Below, one piece after another: positions 50,700 through 61,632 of a stretch of DNA of 64,000 bases. Each line of letters begins with the position of its first letter. Position 1 is the first letter of the stretch. Below the pieces are notes generated by a model that worked only from the letters and a program-made list of their open reading frames with translations, was not told the DNA's origin and searched no databases. This stretch comes from Solilutibacter tolerans (GTDB lineage Bacteria; Pseudomonadota; Gammaproteobacteria; Xanthomonadales; Xanthomonadaceae). The stretch spans positions 124,001 to 188,000 of the forward strand of contig NZ_FTLW01000001.1 of NCBI RefSeq assembly GCF_900155935.1, written 5' to 3'. The translations under genes were made by a program, and so were the position numbers.

Positions 50700-52141
50700 T
50701 GGACGGACGCTTCGACACCGCTGCCAGCCGCCAAGCCACGCGCTTCGATGCGATCAAGGGTCGCTTCGATCCGTGGCTGTTGGGTTGCTTCATCGCCTTG
50801 GCCGCGTTGGGTCTGGTGATGGTGGCGTCGAGCTCGCTCGCCATCGCGGAAAGCCGTGATCTGGCACCGCTGTATTACTTCAATCGCCATGTGGCCTTTC
50901 TTGCTGCTGGCCTGTTGTTGGCATGGATTGCGATGACACGCGGCGACATTCGCCGCATCGAACAGTACAGCCGATTCTTGCCGATCATCGGCATCCTTAT
51001 CTTGCTATTGGTGCTGGTGCCGGGCTTGGGCCACACGGTGAAGGGTGCGCGTCGCTGGATCAGCCTGGGACCGATCGGCTTCCAGCCTGCAGAAACGGTC
51101 AAATTGATCCTGATCGTGTGGCTCGCGAGTTATCTCGCACGTTTTTCGGATGAAGTGAAAGGTACGTGGACGGCGATGTTCAAGGCGTTTGGCGTAGCCT
51201 TGGCGTTCTCAGGCATTCTGCTGCTGGTCCATAAGGACTTCGGCACCACCGCGCTGGTGCTGGCGATCACCGCCGGCATGATGGTGCTAGGTGGCGTGCA
51301 CATGCCGCGCATGGTGTTGCCGGCGCTGGCCGCGGTGCCGTTGCTGGCCTTGATGATCTTGCTGGAGCCCTATCGCGTTGAGCGCATGGTGTCGTTCCGC
51401 AATCCGTGGGCTGACCCGTTTGGCAGCGGCTACCAGTTGACCAATGCATTGATGGCCGTGGGGCGCGGTGAATTCGCTGGCGTGGGCCTGGGCGCTTCGG
51501 TGCAGAAGCTTTCCTACCTGCCTGAGGCCTACACCGACTTCATCATGGCGGTGATTGCGGAAGAGTTGGGCTTCATCGGCGTGTGCCTTGTCATTGGCCT
51601 GTACGCCACGCTGGTTGGCCGCGCATTCTGGATCGGTCTGAAGTGTGTAGAGATGCGTCGTCACTTCGCGGGCTATCTCGCTTTTGGCATTGGTCTGTGG
51701 ATCGCCCTGCAGGCCTTCGTATCGATCGGCGTGAATCTGGGGCTGCTGCCGACCAAGGGCTTGACGCTTCCGCTGGTGTCCTCGGGTGGCTCTAGCATCT
51801 TGGTGACCTGCGTCGGCGTGGGCTTGCTGCTTCGCGTGTCGTGGGAGCTCGAACGCGCGCGTCGCCAAGTGGCTCTGCGTCGTGATGCTGTGACACCAGC
51901 ATCCGTGGCATCGACTTCTACTGTGACCAACGTGCCGGCTTCGAACGAATCACAAGCAACATCAGCCAAGCCGGTTCGCGAAGCGGCGAATATGGCAGCC
52001 GACATGTTGGCAGAAGCGGGCGAGCGCACACGCAGCACCATCGCACGCCTGCTTGATCGTGCGCCGAAAGCCAAGCGGACCGAATCACATCCGCGCCGTG
52101 AGCGCATCGAACCTTCGTTCGGAGGCGCATCCGGCCGATGA
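50699..52141 (+). CDS. ftsW: Septal peptidoglycan polymerase FtsW with long C-terminal tail
   Basis: SEDS glycosyltransferase that polymerises lipid II at the septum together with FtsI. The 480 residues are longer than the usual 390-415. The core (about 1-385) has about ten helices and the VSSGGSS motif at the active-site end. The remaining 95 residues form a cytoplasmic tail: a Ser/Thr/Ala-rich linker, an amphipathic basic stretch ([24 protein letters not shown]) and an [11 protein letters not shown] end. The ATG overlaps the mraY stop by one base (TGATG). Confidence 0.94.
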   Translation: MDGRFDTAASRQATRFDAIKGRFDPWLLGCFIALAALGLVMVASSSLAIAESRDLAPLYYFNRHVAFLAAGLLLAWIAMTRGDIRRIEQYSRFLPIIGILILLLVLVPGLGHTVKGARRWISLGPIGFQPAETVKLILIVWLASYLARFSDEVKGTWTAMFKAFGVALAFSGILLLVHKDFGTTALVLAITAGMMVLGGVHMPRMVLPALAAVPLLALMILLEPYRVERMVSFRNPWADPFGSGYQLTNALMAVGRGEFAGVGLGASVQKLSYLPEAYTDFIMAVIAEELGFIGVCLVIGLYATLVGRAFWIGLKCVEMRRHFAGYLAFGIGLWIALQAFVSIGVNLGLLPTKGLTLPLVSSGGSSILVTCVGVGLLLRVSWELERARRQVALRRDAVTPASVASTSTVTNVPASNESQATSAKPVREAANMAADMLAEAGERTRSTIARLLDRAPKAKRTESHPRRERIEPSFGGASGR

Positions 52142-53199
52142 GCACGAACGCACCCGTGATGATCTTGGCCGGTGGTACCGGCGGCCACATCTTCCCCGGA
52201 CTCGCGGTGGCTGCTGCGCTTCGTGCGCGTGGCGTTCCGGTGACGTGGTTGGGTGCGGACGGCGGCATGGAGACGCGCTTGGTGCCACAACACGACATCA
52301 AGATCGATACCATTGCGGTCAGCGGCGCACGCGGCAAGGGCATAGCCAAATTGTTGCAGCTGCCATTTGCTTTGATCGGCTCAGTGCGCGCGGCAAGCGC
52401 GGTGCTCAAGCAGCGACGTCCGCGTGCGGTAGTGAGCTTCGGCGGTTATGCAGCAGGCCCCGGTGGACTGGCGGCGAAATTTGCCGGCATTCCGCTCCTC
52501 GTGCATGAACAAAATCGTGCGGCAGGCCTGACTAATCGCGTCTTGTCCAAACTAGCGCGCATCGTAATGACGGGTTTCCCGGATACGTTTGCCGATGAAC
52601 GCGTGGTCGGTAATCCGGTGCGCGAAGTGATTTCTGCCTTGCCAGTGCGTGGGGCTGCGCCTGTGCAACCAATCAAGTTGCTCGTGCTGGGCGGTAGCCA
52701 GGGCGCACGTGCACTTAATCTGGCTGTGCCCAAGGCATTGTCGATGTTGCCAGAGGGCAATTTCATCACGCGTCACCAATGCGGCGAACGAATGCTGGAC
52801 GAAGCGCGTCGGGCGTACGCCGAAGCCGGGCTGGATGTCGAACCCGAAGCGTTCATCGCCGACATGGCTGCCGCGTATCAATGGGCCGATGTCGTGGTAT
52901 GTCGCGCCGGTGCACTGACCTTGGCCGAACTTTGCGCGGCAGGTGTGCCGTCGGTACTGGTGCCGTTCCCGCAGGCCGTGGACGATCACCAGACCCGCAA
53001 CGCCGAATATCTGGTCGAGCGTGATGCGGCGGTGCTAATCCCTCAATCCGATGCGCTGGCCGATTTGCTGCACGCGCAACTGTTGGTCTTCGCCGCCGAT
53101 CCGCAACGGTTGCAAGTGATGGGGCAGGCCGCGCGCCGCCTTGCCAAACCCGATGCCGCCGAGCGTGTGGCCGACGCCGTGTTGGAGGTGGCGAAATGA
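52138..53199 (+). CDS. murG: UDP-GlcNAc:lipid I GlcNAc transferase MurG
   Basis: Adds GlcNAc to lipid I, giving lipid II, on the inner face of the membrane. The 353 residues have the N-terminal glycine loop GGTGGH (12-17), the EQNRAAG segment and the C-terminal donor-binding region with [10 protein letters not shown] and the [25 protein letters not shown] stretch. Overlaps ftsW and murC by four bases. Confidence 0.96.
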   Translation: MSTNAPVMILAGGTGGHIFPGLAVAAALRARGVPVTWLGADGGMETRLVPQHDIKIDTIAVSGARGKGIAKLLQLPFALIGSVRAASAVLKQRRPRAVVSFGGYAAGPGGLAAKFAGIPLLVHEQNRAAGLTNRVLSKLARIVMTGFPDTFADERVVGNPVREVISALPVRGAAPVQPIKLLVLGGSQGARALNLAVPKALSMLPEGNFITRHQCGERMLDEARRAYAEAGLDVEPEAFIADMAAAYQWADVVVCRAGALTLAELCAAGVPSVLVPFPQAVDDHQTRNAEYLVERDAAVLIPQSDALADLLHAQLLVFAADPQRLQVMGQAARRLAKPDAAERVADAVLEVAK

Positions 53200-54653
53200 T
53201 CAAGACCGTATTCGAACGTCGCTTGCAAGACCCGGGTGACTTGGCGCGTGCATTCCGCCGCGTCCATTTCGTCGGCATTGGTGGCGTGGGCATGAGCGGC
53301 ATTGCCGAAGTGCTGTGCACGTTGGGATACGAGGTTTCCGGCTCCGACCGCGCGGACAATGCCGCGACGCGTCGTTTGTCAGCGCTGGGTGCGCGTATCG
53401 ATCGCGAACATGCGGCAGCCAACGTGTTGGGCGCGGATTGCGTGGTGGTGTCATCGGCGATCAAGGCCGACAACCCGGAGCTGATGGAGGCGCGTGCGCA
53501 GCGCATCCCGATCGTGCCGCGCGCCGAGATGTTGGCCGAGTTGATGCGTTTCCGTCGTGGCATCGCCATTGCCGGCACCCACGGCAAGACCACCACCACC
53601 TCGCTCACTGCCAGTGTCCTGCACGAAGGCGGCAAGGATCCAACCTTCGTCATTGGCGGCCAATTGCTTGCTGCGGGGGCGAACGCGAAGCTTGGCGATA
53701 GCCAGTGGTTGGTGGCCGAGGCGGACGAAAGTGATGGCAGTTTCCTGCGCCTAAATCCATTGATTGCCGTCATCACCAATATCGACGCGGATCACCTGGA
53801 AAACTACGATAACGACTTCGCCAAAGTGCAGGCCGCATTCGGTGAGTTCCTCCATCGCCTGCCGTTCTATGGTCTCGCCGTGCTGTGCATCGATGATGCC
53901 GAAGTCGCGACCCTAGCCGATGCAACTCCGCGCCACGTGCTGACCTACGGCTTCAGCGAACACGCGGAAGTGCGTGCCGAAAACGTGCGCCAGATCGCCG
54001 CGGCCATGCATTACGACCTGTGTCTGCCCGATGGCTCGTGTACGCCTGTCGTTTTGGCGTTGCCAGGTCGCCATAACGTGTTGAACTCGCTGGCCGCCGC
54101 CGCTATCGGTTGGCAGTTGGGCATCGCGCCGAACACGATTGCCGCAGCATTGGAAAAGTTTGAAGGCATCGGCCGTCGCTTTAACCAGTTGGCCGAGCTC
54201 ACGCTGGAGAATGGCGGCACGGTCACCGTGGTCGATGATTACGGTCACCACCCGAAAGAACTCGCCGCGGTGTTTGATGCCGCGCGCGGTGGTTGGCCGG
54301 AGCGTCGCTTGGTCGTGGCGTTCCAGCCGCATCGTTACAGCCGCACGCGCGACCAGTTTGATGATTTCGCCGCCGTCTTGTCGGAAGTCGACGCATTGGT
54401 GCTGACCGAGGTCTATCCGGCGGGTGAAGCACCGATCGCCGGCGCGGATGGAAAGTCACTTGCCCGCGCGATCCGCACGCGTGGCCGCATCGACCCGGTA
54501 TTGGTCGGCTCGCCTGCGGATTTGCGCACCGTGCTGCCGGACGTGCTGCGTGATGGTGATTTGCTGTTGCTGATGGGGGCGGGCGATATCGGTGCCGCCG
54601 CGCAGCAGATCGCCACCGAAGGCTTCGCGCGCAAGGAGGCGGGCAATGATTGA
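53196..54653 (+). CDS. murC: UDP-MurNAc--L-alanine ligase MurC
   Basis: Adds the first residue, L-Ala, to UDP-MurNAc. The 485 residues have the [16 protein letters not shown] start, the ATP loop [10 protein letters not shown] and the DDYGHHPKE segment. A GGAGG ribosome site precedes the ATG at 53196. Its product would go to MurD or MurD2, neither encoded here. Overlaps ddlB by 8 bases. Confidence 0.95.
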   Translation: MIKTVFERRLQDPGDLARAFRRVHFVGIGGVGMSGIAEVLCTLGYEVSGSDRADNAATRRLSALGARIDREHAAANVLGADCVVVSSAIKADNPELMEARAQRIPIVPRAEMLAELMRFRRGIAIAGTHGKTTTTSLTASVLHEGGKDPTFVIGGQLLAAGANAKLGDSQWLVAEADESDGSFLRLNPLIAVITNIDADHLENYDNDFAKVQAAFGEFLHRLPFYGLAVLCIDDAEVATLADATPRHVLTYGFSEHAEVRAENVRQIAAAMHYDLCLPDGSCTPVVLALPGRHNVLNSLAAAAIGWQLGIAPNTIAAALEKFEGIGRRFNQLAELTLENGGTVTVVDDYGHHPKELAAVFDAARGGWPERRLVVAFQPHRYSRTRDQFDDFAAVLSEVDALVLTEVYPAGEAPIAGADGKSLARAIRTRGRIDPVLVGSPADLRTVLPDVLRDGDLLLLMGAGDIGAAAQQIATEGFARKEAGND

Positions 54654-55623
54654 TTCGATGAAAGAAGCACGATTCCCGGCGATGACCGTGACCGATCCGG
54701 CGCGCTTCGGTCGCGTGGCCGTATTGCTGGGCGGCACCAGCAGCGAGCGCGAGGTGTCTCTGGATTCGGGGGCGGCGGTGCTCGCTGCCCTGCAATCGCG
54801 CGGTGTCGATGCGCATGCGGTGGACGGCATCCCCGCATTGGTCGATGAGATCCGTGCGGGCAAAGTGGATCGCGTGTTCAACATCCTGCATGGCAGCCAT
54901 GGCGGCGGTGAGGATGGTGTCTTGCAGGGCGTGCTGGACCAATTGGGTGTTCCGTACACTGGCTCCGGCGTGCTGGGCAGTGCCTTGTCGATGGACAAGA
55001 TCCGCACCAAGCAGGTGTGGATCGCGGAAGGCTTGCCGACGCCGCGTTTCATCCGCATCCCGGCGGGTGGTGACGTTCGTGCGGCTGCCTTCGCGCTTGG
55101 GTTCCCGGTCTTCCTGAAGCCGTCGAGCGAAGGCTCGAGCGTCGGCGTAGCGCGCATTCTCGATGAATCCGCGCTGGACGCTGCAGAAAAAATTGCGGGC
55201 GAATACGGCGGCGAAATGCTGATGGAGCAGATGGTGCGCGGCGATGAATTCTCCGTGCCCGTCATCGGTGATCGCGCGTTGCCGTCCATCCGCATCGTGC
55301 CCAAGGGCGAGTGGTACGACTACCACGCCAAATACATCGCTGATGACACGCAATACATCACGCCGGGCCTGGAAGGCGATGACGAAGCCGAAATTCGCCG
55401 CCTTGCCCATGCAGGCTTCGTCTCCGCCGGCTGCAGTGGCTGGGGACGCGTCGACGTGATGCGCGATGTCGAGCGCGGCTTCCAGTTGATCGAAGTCAAC
55501 ACCGCGCCTGGCATGACCAGCCATTCGTTGGTGCCCAAGTCCGCGCGTGTGCTCGGCATCGAATTTGACGAGCTGTGCTGGCGCATCCTTGAGCAAACGA
55601 TGGGGGAGGGCGATCTCGCGTGA
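54646..55623 (+). CDS. ddlB: D-alanine--D-alanine ligase DdlB
   Basis: ATP-grasp ligase that joins two D-Ala for MurF. The 325 residues have the [19 protein letters not shown] start, the [22 protein letters not shown] segment and a C-terminal [16 protein letters not shown] with the metal-binding Glu/Asn. The ATG at 54646 has AAGGAGG seven bases before it and lies inside the murC end. Overlaps ftsQ as GTGA. Confidence 0.95.
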   Translation: MIDSMKEARFPAMTVTDPARFGRVAVLLGGTSSEREVSLDSGAAVLAALQSRGVDAHAVDGIPALVDEIRAGKVDRVFNILHGSHGGGEDGVLQGVLDQLGVPYTGSGVLGSALSMDKIRTKQVWIAEGLPTPRFIRIPAGGDVRAAAFALGFPVFLKPSSEGSSVGVARILDESALDAAEKIAGEYGGEMLMEQMVRGDEFSVPVIGDRALPSIRIVPKGEWYDYHAKYIADDTQYITPGLEGDDEAEIRRLAHAGFVSAGCSGWGRVDVMRDVERGFQLIEVNTAPGMTSHSLVPKSARVLGIEFDELCWRILEQTMGEGDLA

Positions 55624-56357
55624 ACGCTTTCCTGCGCATCGCCGGCATCCTCCTCGCCATCGCGGTCATCGTGCTGCCGGTGGTTGCCGTCGTGAACGGC
55701 TGGATCGGCACGGAACGCTTTCCGCTGACCAAGCTGCGCGTGGCGAGCGATGCCAAGCACGTTGACGATGCCGAACTGCAGAAAGTGCTCGCACCTTTCG
55801 CCAAGCAAGGTTTTTTCGCCGTGCGCCTGGACGATGCGCAAGTCGCACTCGCCAATCTGCCTTGGGTGGAAGAAGCCGAAGTCAGCAAGAAGTGGCCGGA
55901 CGTGCTGGAAGTGCATATCCGCGAACATCGTCCACTGGCTTTGTGGGATGACACGCTGCTGCTGTCCGAGCGCGGTCGCCTGTATCCGCGCAGCGCGATG
56001 GGTGAGGCGTTGCCAAAGGGCTTGCCGCAACTGGGCGGTGACGCACGCCGCGTGGCTGAAGTCCTGTCCTTCTACAACCAGTCACGTGAGTTGTTCGCGC
56101 CGCTAGGTCTGGGCGTGCGCGAGCTTCGCCAGGACGCACGCGGCAGCTGGTCGCTGCGCCTGTCCGATGGCGCACAAGTAATCGTCGGCCGCCAAGACGC
56201 CGAGTCGCGCGTACGTCGCTTTGCCGAACTGCTGCCCAAATTGATCGCGCCGGAAGGCCGCGCCTTGCAGCGCGCCGATCTGCGCTATGCCAATGGTTTC
56301 GCTTTGAAGTGGAGCGAAGCCGCATCCCCCACAGTTTTACCCCGGAAAACCGCATGA
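55620..56357 (+). CDS. ftsQ: Cell division protein FtsQ
   Basis: Bitopic membrane protein that links FtsB/FtsL to the septum. The 245 residues have a short cytoplasmic start, a transmembrane helix (about 8-26), a POTRA domain (about 33-100, with [41 protein letters not shown]) and the beta domain. The GTG start overlaps the ddlB stop. Overlaps ftsA by ATGA. Confidence 0.93.
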   Translation: MNAFLRIAGILLAIAVIVLPVVAVVNGWIGTERFPLTKLRVASDAKHVDDAELQKVLAPFAKQGFFAVRLDDAQVALANLPWVEEAEVSKKWPDVLEVHIREHRPLALWDDTLLLSERGRLYPRSAMGEALPKGLPQLGGDARRVAEVLSFYNQSRELFAPLGLGVRELRQDARGSWSLRLSDGAQVIVGRQDAESRVRRFAELLPKLIAPEGRALQRADLRYANGFALKWSEAASPTVLPRKTA

Positions 56358-57601
56358 ACCGCAAAGGCGACAAATCCCTGATCGTGGGCCTCGACATCGG
56401 CACGTCGAAGGTGACGGCGCTGGTCGGCGAATATTCGCCGGGCATGCCGATCGAGGTGATCGGCATCGGTAGTCATGAATCACGCGGCCTGCGTCGCGGC
56501 GTGGTGGTCGACATCGACTCAACCGTGCAATCGATCCAGCGCGCCGTCGAGGAAGCCGAGCTAATGGCTGGCTGCGAGATCCGCTCGGTCTACGCATCGA
56601 TTTCCGGCAATCACGTGCAATGCCGCAATTCGCAGGGCATGGAGCCGCTGCGCGATGGCGAAGTCACCTACGGCGACATGGAGCGCGCATTGGAAGCGGC
56701 CAAGGCCGTGGCGATTCCCTCTGATCAGCGCATCCTGCATGCGATCGCGCGCGAATACGTGCTCGATAGCTCGCAGGAAGGCATCAAAAACCCGGTCGGG
56801 ATGAGCGGCATTCGTCTGGAAGTGCATGCGCATCTGGTCACCTGTGCGCAATCGGCAGCACAGAACATCACCAAGTGCGTGCAGCGCTGTGGTTTGTCGG
56901 TCGATGATTTGATTCTCGCCGCGCTCGCCTCGAGCGAAGCGGTGTTGACCGATGACGAGCGCGAGCTCGGCGTGGTGCTGGTCGATATCGGTGCAGGCAC
57001 GACGGACATCGCAGTGTTCGTGCAGGGCGCGATCTCGCATACGGCGTCGCTGCCGATTGCCGGCGATCACGTCACCAACGACATCGCCCACATGCTGCGC
57101 ACGCCGACCCCGGAAGCCGAGCAGATCAAGGTGCGTTACGCCTGCGCGCTGGCGCAGATGGCGACCGCCGAGGAGAGCATCCAGGTGCCGTCGGTCGGTG
57201 ATCGTCCGCCGCGCCGCCTGCCGCGTCACGCGCTGGCGCAGGCCGTGCAGGGCCGTTACGAGGAAATTTTCGAGATGGTCCAGGCCGAGTTGCGCCGTTC
57301 CGGCTTCGAGGAACTGGTGCGCGCCGGCATGGTGCTGACGGGTGGCGGCTCAAAGATGGAAGGCGTGGTCGAACTCGCCGAGGAAATGCTGCAGATGCCG
57401 GTGCGGGTGGGCATCCCGCAGCACGTATCAGGTTTGGCCGAAGTGGTCGGCAACCCGGTACATGCGACGGGCGTGGGCTTGCTCCTGATGGGCAGCCGGA
57501 TGGATCAGCCGCGCAGCGGTCGCACCTTGCTGCCGGGTGGCCGCAGTGGCGGCCCGGAGTGGATTCGGAAATTGAAGGATTGGTACAGCGGGCAGTTCTG
57601 A
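56354..57601 (+). CDS. ftsA: Cell division protein FtsA
   Basis: Actin-like protein that tethers FtsZ to the membrane. The 415 residues have phosphate-binding segments VGLDIGTSKV and VDIGAGTTDIAV, the LTGGGSKMEG loop, and a C-terminal amphipathic helix ending EWIRKLKDWYSGQF, the membrane-targeting sequence. The ATG at 56354 overlaps the ftsQ stop. A 144-150 base gap follows before ftsZ. Confidence 0.95.
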   Translation: MNRKGDKSLIVGLDIGTSKVTALVGEYSPGMPIEVIGIGSHESRGLRRGVVVDIDSTVQSIQRAVEEAELMAGCEIRSVYASISGNHVQCRNSQGMEPLRDGEVTYGDMERALEAAKAVAIPSDQRILHAIAREYVLDSSQEGIKNPVGMSGIRLEVHAHLVTCAQSAAQNITKCVQRCGLSVDDLILAALASSEAVLTDDERELGVVLVDIGAGTTDIAVFVQGAISHTASLPIAGDHVTNDIAHMLRTPTPEAEQIKVRYACALAQMATAEESIQVPSVGDRPPRRLPRHALAQAVQGRYEEIFEMVQAELRRSGFEELVRAGMVLTGGGSKMEGVVELAEEMLQMPVRVGIPQHVSGLAEVVGNPVHATGVGLLLMGSRMDQPRSGRTLLPGGRSGGPEWIRKLKDWYSGQF

Positions 57602-57616
57602 AGTGTGTGTGCGATG

Positions 57617-57634
57617 ACGCCGGATGGCCGGCGT
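57617..57634. other. Hairpin in the ftsA-ftsZ gap
   Basis: ACGCCGG and CCGGCGT pair perfectly with a 4-base loop, just after the ftsA stop. It has no U-run. It may stabilise or separate the ftsA and ftsZ parts of the transcript, which would allow higher ftsZ levels. No other clear signal was seen in the remaining gap apart from an AAAAAGG ribosome site. Confidence 0.4.
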
Positions 57635-57751
57635 GCAACAAGCGTGGCAAGCGTGAACAACTACAACTAGACCAAAACGCCGGCATGGCGACTGAGCGGG
57701 TCCGACTCCCGGATTGACGTCAGACACCGGCCCAACAAAAAGGACATGGAC

Positions 57752-59005
57752 ATGGCAACTTTCGAACTAATGGAAAAAATGGCCCCGAACGCCGTCATCA
57801 AGGTGGTCGGCGTGGGCGGTGGTGGCGGCAACGCCGTCGCGCACATGGTCAGCAGCCAGGTGGATGGCGTGGAGTTCATCACCGCCAACACCGACTCGCA
57901 GGCCATCAAGAACTGCGGCGCCAAGCTGCAGCTGCAACTCGGTAGCAACGTCACCAAGGGCCTGGGTGCAGGCGCGAACCCGGAAGTAGGCCGTCAGGCC
58001 GCGCTGGAAGATCGCGAGCGCATCATGGATGCCCTGCAGGGCGCCGACATGGTGTTCATCACCGCGGGCATGGGCGGCGGCACCGGTACGGGCGCTGCTC
58101 CGGTGGTGGCGCAGCTGGCCAAGGAGATGGGCATCCTGACCGTGGCCGTTGTGACCAAGCCCTTCCCGTTCGAAGGTCGCCGCCGCATGCAGGTGGCGAT
58201 GAAGGGTATCGAAGAGCTCTCGCAGCACGTCGATTCGCTCATCACCATCCCCAACGAAAAGCTGATCACCGTGCTTGGCCGCAACGCGACGATGATCCAG
58301 GCCTTCCGCGCCGCCAACGACGTGCTGCAGGGCGCGGTGCAGGGCATCGCCGACCTGATCGTGCGTCCGGGCCTGATCAACGTCGACTTTGCCGACGTGC
58401 GCACGGTGATGAACGAGATGGGCCTGGCGATGATGGGTACCGGCGCCGCACGCGGCGATGACCGCGCCCAGGCTGCTGCCGAAGCCGCCATCCAGAACCC
58501 GTTGCTGGACGATGTGAACTTGAACGGTGCCAACGGCATCCTGGTCAACATCACAGCCGGTCCGGACCTGACCATGGCCGAGTTCGACGAAATCGGTCGC
58601 GTGGTCGGCGAATTCGCCGCCGAAGACGCCACCGTGGTCATCGGCACCGCGCTGGATCCGGACATGCAGGACGAGGTCAAGGTCACCGTGGTCGCGACTG
58701 GCCTCAACCGCAATGCCGTGCGCCAGCCGGTTCGCAACGACTTTGGCTATGAGCCGGTCCGCAAGCCGCGTCCGCAGATGGAAATCGTGCCGAACGTGCA
58801 GGAAGTGAAGCGCGATGGCACGACCGGCCTGCCGATCGATGCCGTCCCGGCCAACACCTTCAATCCGGCCCAGGGTCTGGCTTCGGGCCTGCGCCGTGGT
58901 GCGTCCTCGTCTTCGGCGGGCGATTCCGCCGCGCCGCAGGCCGCGGACTTCGGTGGTGCCGATTACCTGGATATCCCGGCGTTCCTGCGCCGCCAGGCTG
59001 ACTAA
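57752..59005 (+). CDS. ftsZ: Cell division protein FtsZ
   Basis: Tubulin-like GTPase that forms the division ring. The 417 residues have the GTP-binding signature GGGTGTG (108-114), the [10 protein letters not shown] start and the conserved C-terminal peptide [14 protein letters not shown] that binds FtsA, ZipA and other partners. I choose the ATG at 57752 because AAGG lies 8 bases before it; the ATG at 57746 is too close to the ribosome site. A strong terminator follows. Confidence 0.97.
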   Translation: MATFELMEKMAPNAVIKVVGVGGGGGNAVAHMVSSQVDGVEFITANTDSQAIKNCGAKLQLQLGSNVTKGLGAGANPEVGRQAALEDRERIMDALQGADMVFITAGMGGGTGTGAAPVVAQLAKEMGILTVAVVTKPFPFEGRRRMQVAMKGIEELSQHVDSLITIPNEKLITVLGRNATMIQAFRAANDVLQGAVQGIADLIVRPGLINVDFADVRTVMNEMGLAMMGTGAARGDDRAQAAAEAAIQNPLLDDVNLNGANGILVNITAGPDLTMAEFDEIGRVVGEFAAEDATVVIGTALDPDMQDEVKVTVVATGLNRNAVRQPVRNDFGYEPVRKPRPQMEIVPNVQEVKRDGTTGLPIDAVPANTFNPAQGLASGLRRGASSSSAGDSAAPQAADFGGADYLDIPAFLRRQAD

Positions 59006-59070
59006 GACGACACACCGCCGGCAGGTGACACCTTGCCGGCGGCAAGCGCAACATCCATGTCTGTCCCTTT

Positions 59071-59100
59071 GCGTCGGGTCGGATGACCCGACGCCTTTCT
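59071..59100 (+). terminator. Intrinsic terminator after ftsZ
   Basis: GCGTCGGGTC-GGAT-GACCCGACGC is a perfect 10-base-pair stem followed by CTTTCT, about 65 bases after the ftsZ stop. A second hairpin built on CCGCCGGC and GCCGGCGG (about 59012-59041) precedes it. Together they should separate the dcw transcript from lpxC. Confidence 0.82.
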
Positions 59101-59201
59101 GGCCGCAAGCCCTGCAGCAGAAGGCTTCCGGCAGCGTTCAGCCGGCAGCGTGATAACCTGCACGGTCGGAAAGTAAAGCCTGTTCAGGATCGCAACCGCC
59201 G

Positions 59202-60125
59202 ATGACTCGCCAGCGCACATTGAAGAACGTGATCCGTGCGACCGGTGTGGGTCTGCACAGCGGCGAAAAGGTGTTCCTGACCCTGCGTCCTGCACCCGTC
59301 GATACCGGTATCGTGTTCCGCCGCGTTGATCTGGATCCGGTGGTCGAAATCCCCGCGCAAGGTGATCTGGTCACCGAAACCACGCTATGCACCGGCCTGT
59401 CCTGTGGCCCGGCCAAGGTGCAGACGGTCGAGCATTTGTTGTCGGCGATGGCGGGCCTAGGCATCGACAACGCCTATGTGGAACTGTCCGCGGCCGAAGT
59501 GCCGATCATGGACGGCTCTGCTGGTCCGTTTGTTTTCCTGCTGCAATCTGCTGGCATTGCCGAACAGGACGCGCCCAAGCGCTTCATCCGCATCCTCGGC
59601 GAAGTGGAGGTGCGTGAGGGCGACAAATGGGCGCGCTTCACCCCGCACGATGGCTTCCGCCTCGATTTCACCGTCGAGTTCAATCATCCTGCCATTCCGG
59701 CGGCGCAATCGAGCGCCAGCGTGGATTTCTCCACCGCCCGCTACATCAAGGAAGTCAGCCGCGCGCGCACTTTCGGCTTCATGCGCGACCTGGAATACAT
59801 GCGCGAGCGCAACCTGGGCCTGGGCGGCTCGATGGACAACGCCATCGTGCTGGACGAATTCCGCGTTCTGAACGAAGACGGCCTGCGCTACGCCGACGAA
59901 TTTGTCCGTCACAAGATTCTTGATGCCGTCGGCGACTTGTATCTGGCCGGCCATCCGATCATTGGTGCCTATGAAGGCTTCAAGTCCGGCCACGCGCTGA
60001 ATAACAAGCTGGTGCGCGCCTTGTTGGCCGAAACCTCTGCCTGGGAACTGGTGAGCTTCGATGACGCCGCCCCTGGCGATATCCCGTCCATGTACATGCC
60101 TGCCGGAAATCCCGCGCTCGCCTGA
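59202..60125 (+). CDS. lpxC: UDP-3-O-acyl-N-acetylglucosamine deacetylase
   Basis: First committed step of lipid A synthesis. The 307 residues have the zinc ligands H78 (TVEHLLSAM), H237 and D241 ([10 protein letters not shown]), and the catalytic H264 (SGHALNN). The ATG at 59202 ([21 protein letters not shown]) is typical. A GATAAC box at about 59151 may be its -10. It follows the ftsZ terminator, as in other gammaproteobacteria. No C-terminal degradation signal like that of E. coli LpxC can be asserted. Confidence 0.96.
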   Translation: MTRQRTLKNVIRATGVGLHSGEKVFLTLRPAPVDTGIVFRRVDLDPVVEIPAQGDLVTETTLCTGLSCGPAKVQTVEHLLSAMAGLGIDNAYVELSAAEVPIMDGSAGPFVFLLQSAGIAEQDAPKRFIRILGEVEVREGDKWARFTPHDGFRLDFTVEFNHPAIPAAQSSASVDFSTARYIKEVSRARTFGFMRDLEYMRERNLGLGGSMDNAIVLDEFRVLNEDGLRYADEFVRHKILDAVGDLYLAGHPIIGAYEGFKSGHALNNKLVRALLAETSAWELVSFDDAAPGDIPSMYMPAGNPALA

Positions 60126-60274
60126 GCAGCCAGTCACAGCTTGAACAAGCCGCGGGGCGATGTCCCCAGCCTGACTGCGCGTTCCGTTTTGTGAAACGCT
60201 TATTTAACAAATTCAACGACTTGCACCGTTACCCTACGCATCCCCACGGTGTGGAGGCGGCGTGAAGAGCTGAC

Positions 60275-60700
60275 TCAGTCGTGTTGGCCGAGCAGCTTGA
60301 TCGCCTCTTCGACGGCGGCACGCGAGGCCGGGGAAGCCGGTTTTTCCGGTGCAGGTCTGGGCAGCATCGCCATCGGTGCCACCTTGATCTCGACACGCTC
60401 CACCGTGAGCCCGATGGATCGGGCTGCTTGCAGGATGTCGTCGCTTTGCAGCCGTGCGCGGTTGGCCCAGGCGGCGACATGCGTACGCAAGGACAACCGT
60501 CCCTGCGCCACGTTCGCCACGCGAATGTGAGGCGCAAGGGCTACGGGAAGCTTCGACCGCAGCTCGCGGTCCACGGCTTCCAACCACATGGCGCGACGCA
60601 AGGTGTCGCCCGCAGGTTCCCGCAGCACGGCATCCAATGCCGGTTGCAAGCCGGCTTGACCGGCAGGGGAATGGGAAGACGAGGAATCAGATTTGGACAT
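60275..60700 (-). CDS. DciA-like DUF721 protein (replicative helicase loader family)
   Basis: DUF721 proteins include DciA, which loads or helps the DnaB helicase in bacteria without DnaC. The 141 residues have the ALDAVLREPAGDTLRRAMWLEAVDRELRSKLP start and the KH-like segment with RVANVAQGRLSLRTHVAAWANRARLQS. The start is the ATG on the minus strand at 60698-60700; the frame extends further but overlaps the divergent peptidase gene. Position next to lpxC and secA matches other gammaproteobacteria. Confidence 0.82.
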   Translation of the reverse strand: MSKSDSSSSHSPAGQAGLQPALDAVLREPAGDTLRRAMWLEAVDRELRSKLPVALAPHIRVANVAQGRLSLRTHVAAWANRARLQSDDILQAARSIGLTVERVEIKVAPMAMLPRPAPEKPASPASRAAVEEAIKLLGQHD

Positions 60701-61586
60701 GCAAGACAAACTCCAGACGCTGTCACAGCATACGCGCGGCGGCGTCGCCCACGTGCGACGTTTCATCCGTCGCCAGCCGTGGATCGCTTCAGCCTGCTTG
60801 CTGGTTGCGGGCGTTTGCAGCGGTGCGGGCGTGATGGGTGTGGTCGATGCGGGAAGCCGTCAGGACTCGGCTAGCCTCAGCCAGCAGGCCGCCCAGCGCG
60901 AATTGAACGCGATGGCCGCGCGTCTGGCCGAGTTGCAGGCCGAGACCACGCGCCTCAACGCCTTGGGCCAACGATTGACCCGCGACGCCGAGTTGCCGGA
61001 AGGCGAGTTCGACTTCGCCAAGCCGGTCGGCCAGGGCGGTGGCGGCCCGGTCCGCGACATCGCCCCCCACGAGCTTTCCGGCGGCATTGACCAACTCGAC
61101 GCCGGCCTGCGCAGCTCGGGCACCCAGCTCTCGGCGCTGGAATCGCTGCTGTTCAACCGCCAGCGTGATCGCGCAGCCCTGCCATCGGGCGTGCCGGTGG
61201 CCAACAGCTACGTCACCTCCAGCTTCGGCCTGCGCGCCGACCCGTTCGGTGGCGGTGGCCAGTTCCATAAGGGCATCGATTACGCCGCTGACCATGGGGA
61301 TCCGGTTGTCGCCGTGGCCGATGGTGTGGTGACTTTCGCCGCGGATCGTTCCGGCTATGGCCACACCATCGAGGTGGACCACGGCAACGGTTATGTGACG
61401 CGCTACGCGCACAACTCGCGCCTGACTCGCCGCGTGGGCGATCTGGTCCGGGTGGGAGATGAAGTCGCCAAGGCCGGTTCCACGGGCCGCTCCACCGGCG
61501 TCCACGTTCATCTGGAAGTCTGGAAGAACGGCGCCTACGTCAATCCGGGCCAGTTCATGGGCAAGAACAAGCCGACTCGCGGATAA
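60693..61586 (+). CDS. M23 family metallopeptidase (membrane-anchored)
   Basis: Predicted periplasmic zinc endopeptidase, or an activator, acting on peptidoglycan. The 297 residues have one transmembrane helix (about 29-50), a coiled-coil stretch (about 60-100), and a LytM domain with H192, D196 and H271-x-H273, so the metal site looks complete. Start: a TTG at 60693 with GAGGA 7 bases upstream, or an ATG at 60699; I favour the TTG on spacing. It shares bases with the divergent DUF721 start. It occupies the place where SecM sits between lpxC and secA in enterobacteria. Confidence 0.85.
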   Translation: MDMQDKLQTLSQHTRGGVAHVRRFIRRQPWIASACLLVAGVCSGAGVMGVVDAGSRQDSASLSQQAAQRELNAMAARLAELQAETTRLNALGQRLTRDAELPEGEFDFAKPVGQGGGGPVRDIAPHELSGGIDQLDAGLRSSGTQLSALESLLFNRQRDRAALPSGVPVANSYVTSSFGLRADPFGGGGQFHKGIDYAADHGDPVVAVADGVVTFAADRSGYGHTIEVDHGNGYVTRYAHNSRLTRRVGDLVRVGDEVAKAGSTGRSTGVHVHLEVWKNGAYVNPGQFMGKNKPTRG

Positions 61587-61626
61587 GAGGTGAACAGGGG
61601 TTGAGACGCTGCCGTCCAGCCTCCAC

Positions 61627-61632
61627 TACAAT
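61627..61632 (+). promoter_or_regulatory. Possible -10 box (TACAAT) of secA
   Basis: TACAAT followed by GAAGAG lies 89 bases before the secA ATG, with TTGAGA at 61601-61606 as a possible -35 but with a 20-base spacer, longer than normal. A transcript starting here would run through the hairpin at 61644-61665. Confidence 0.4.
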
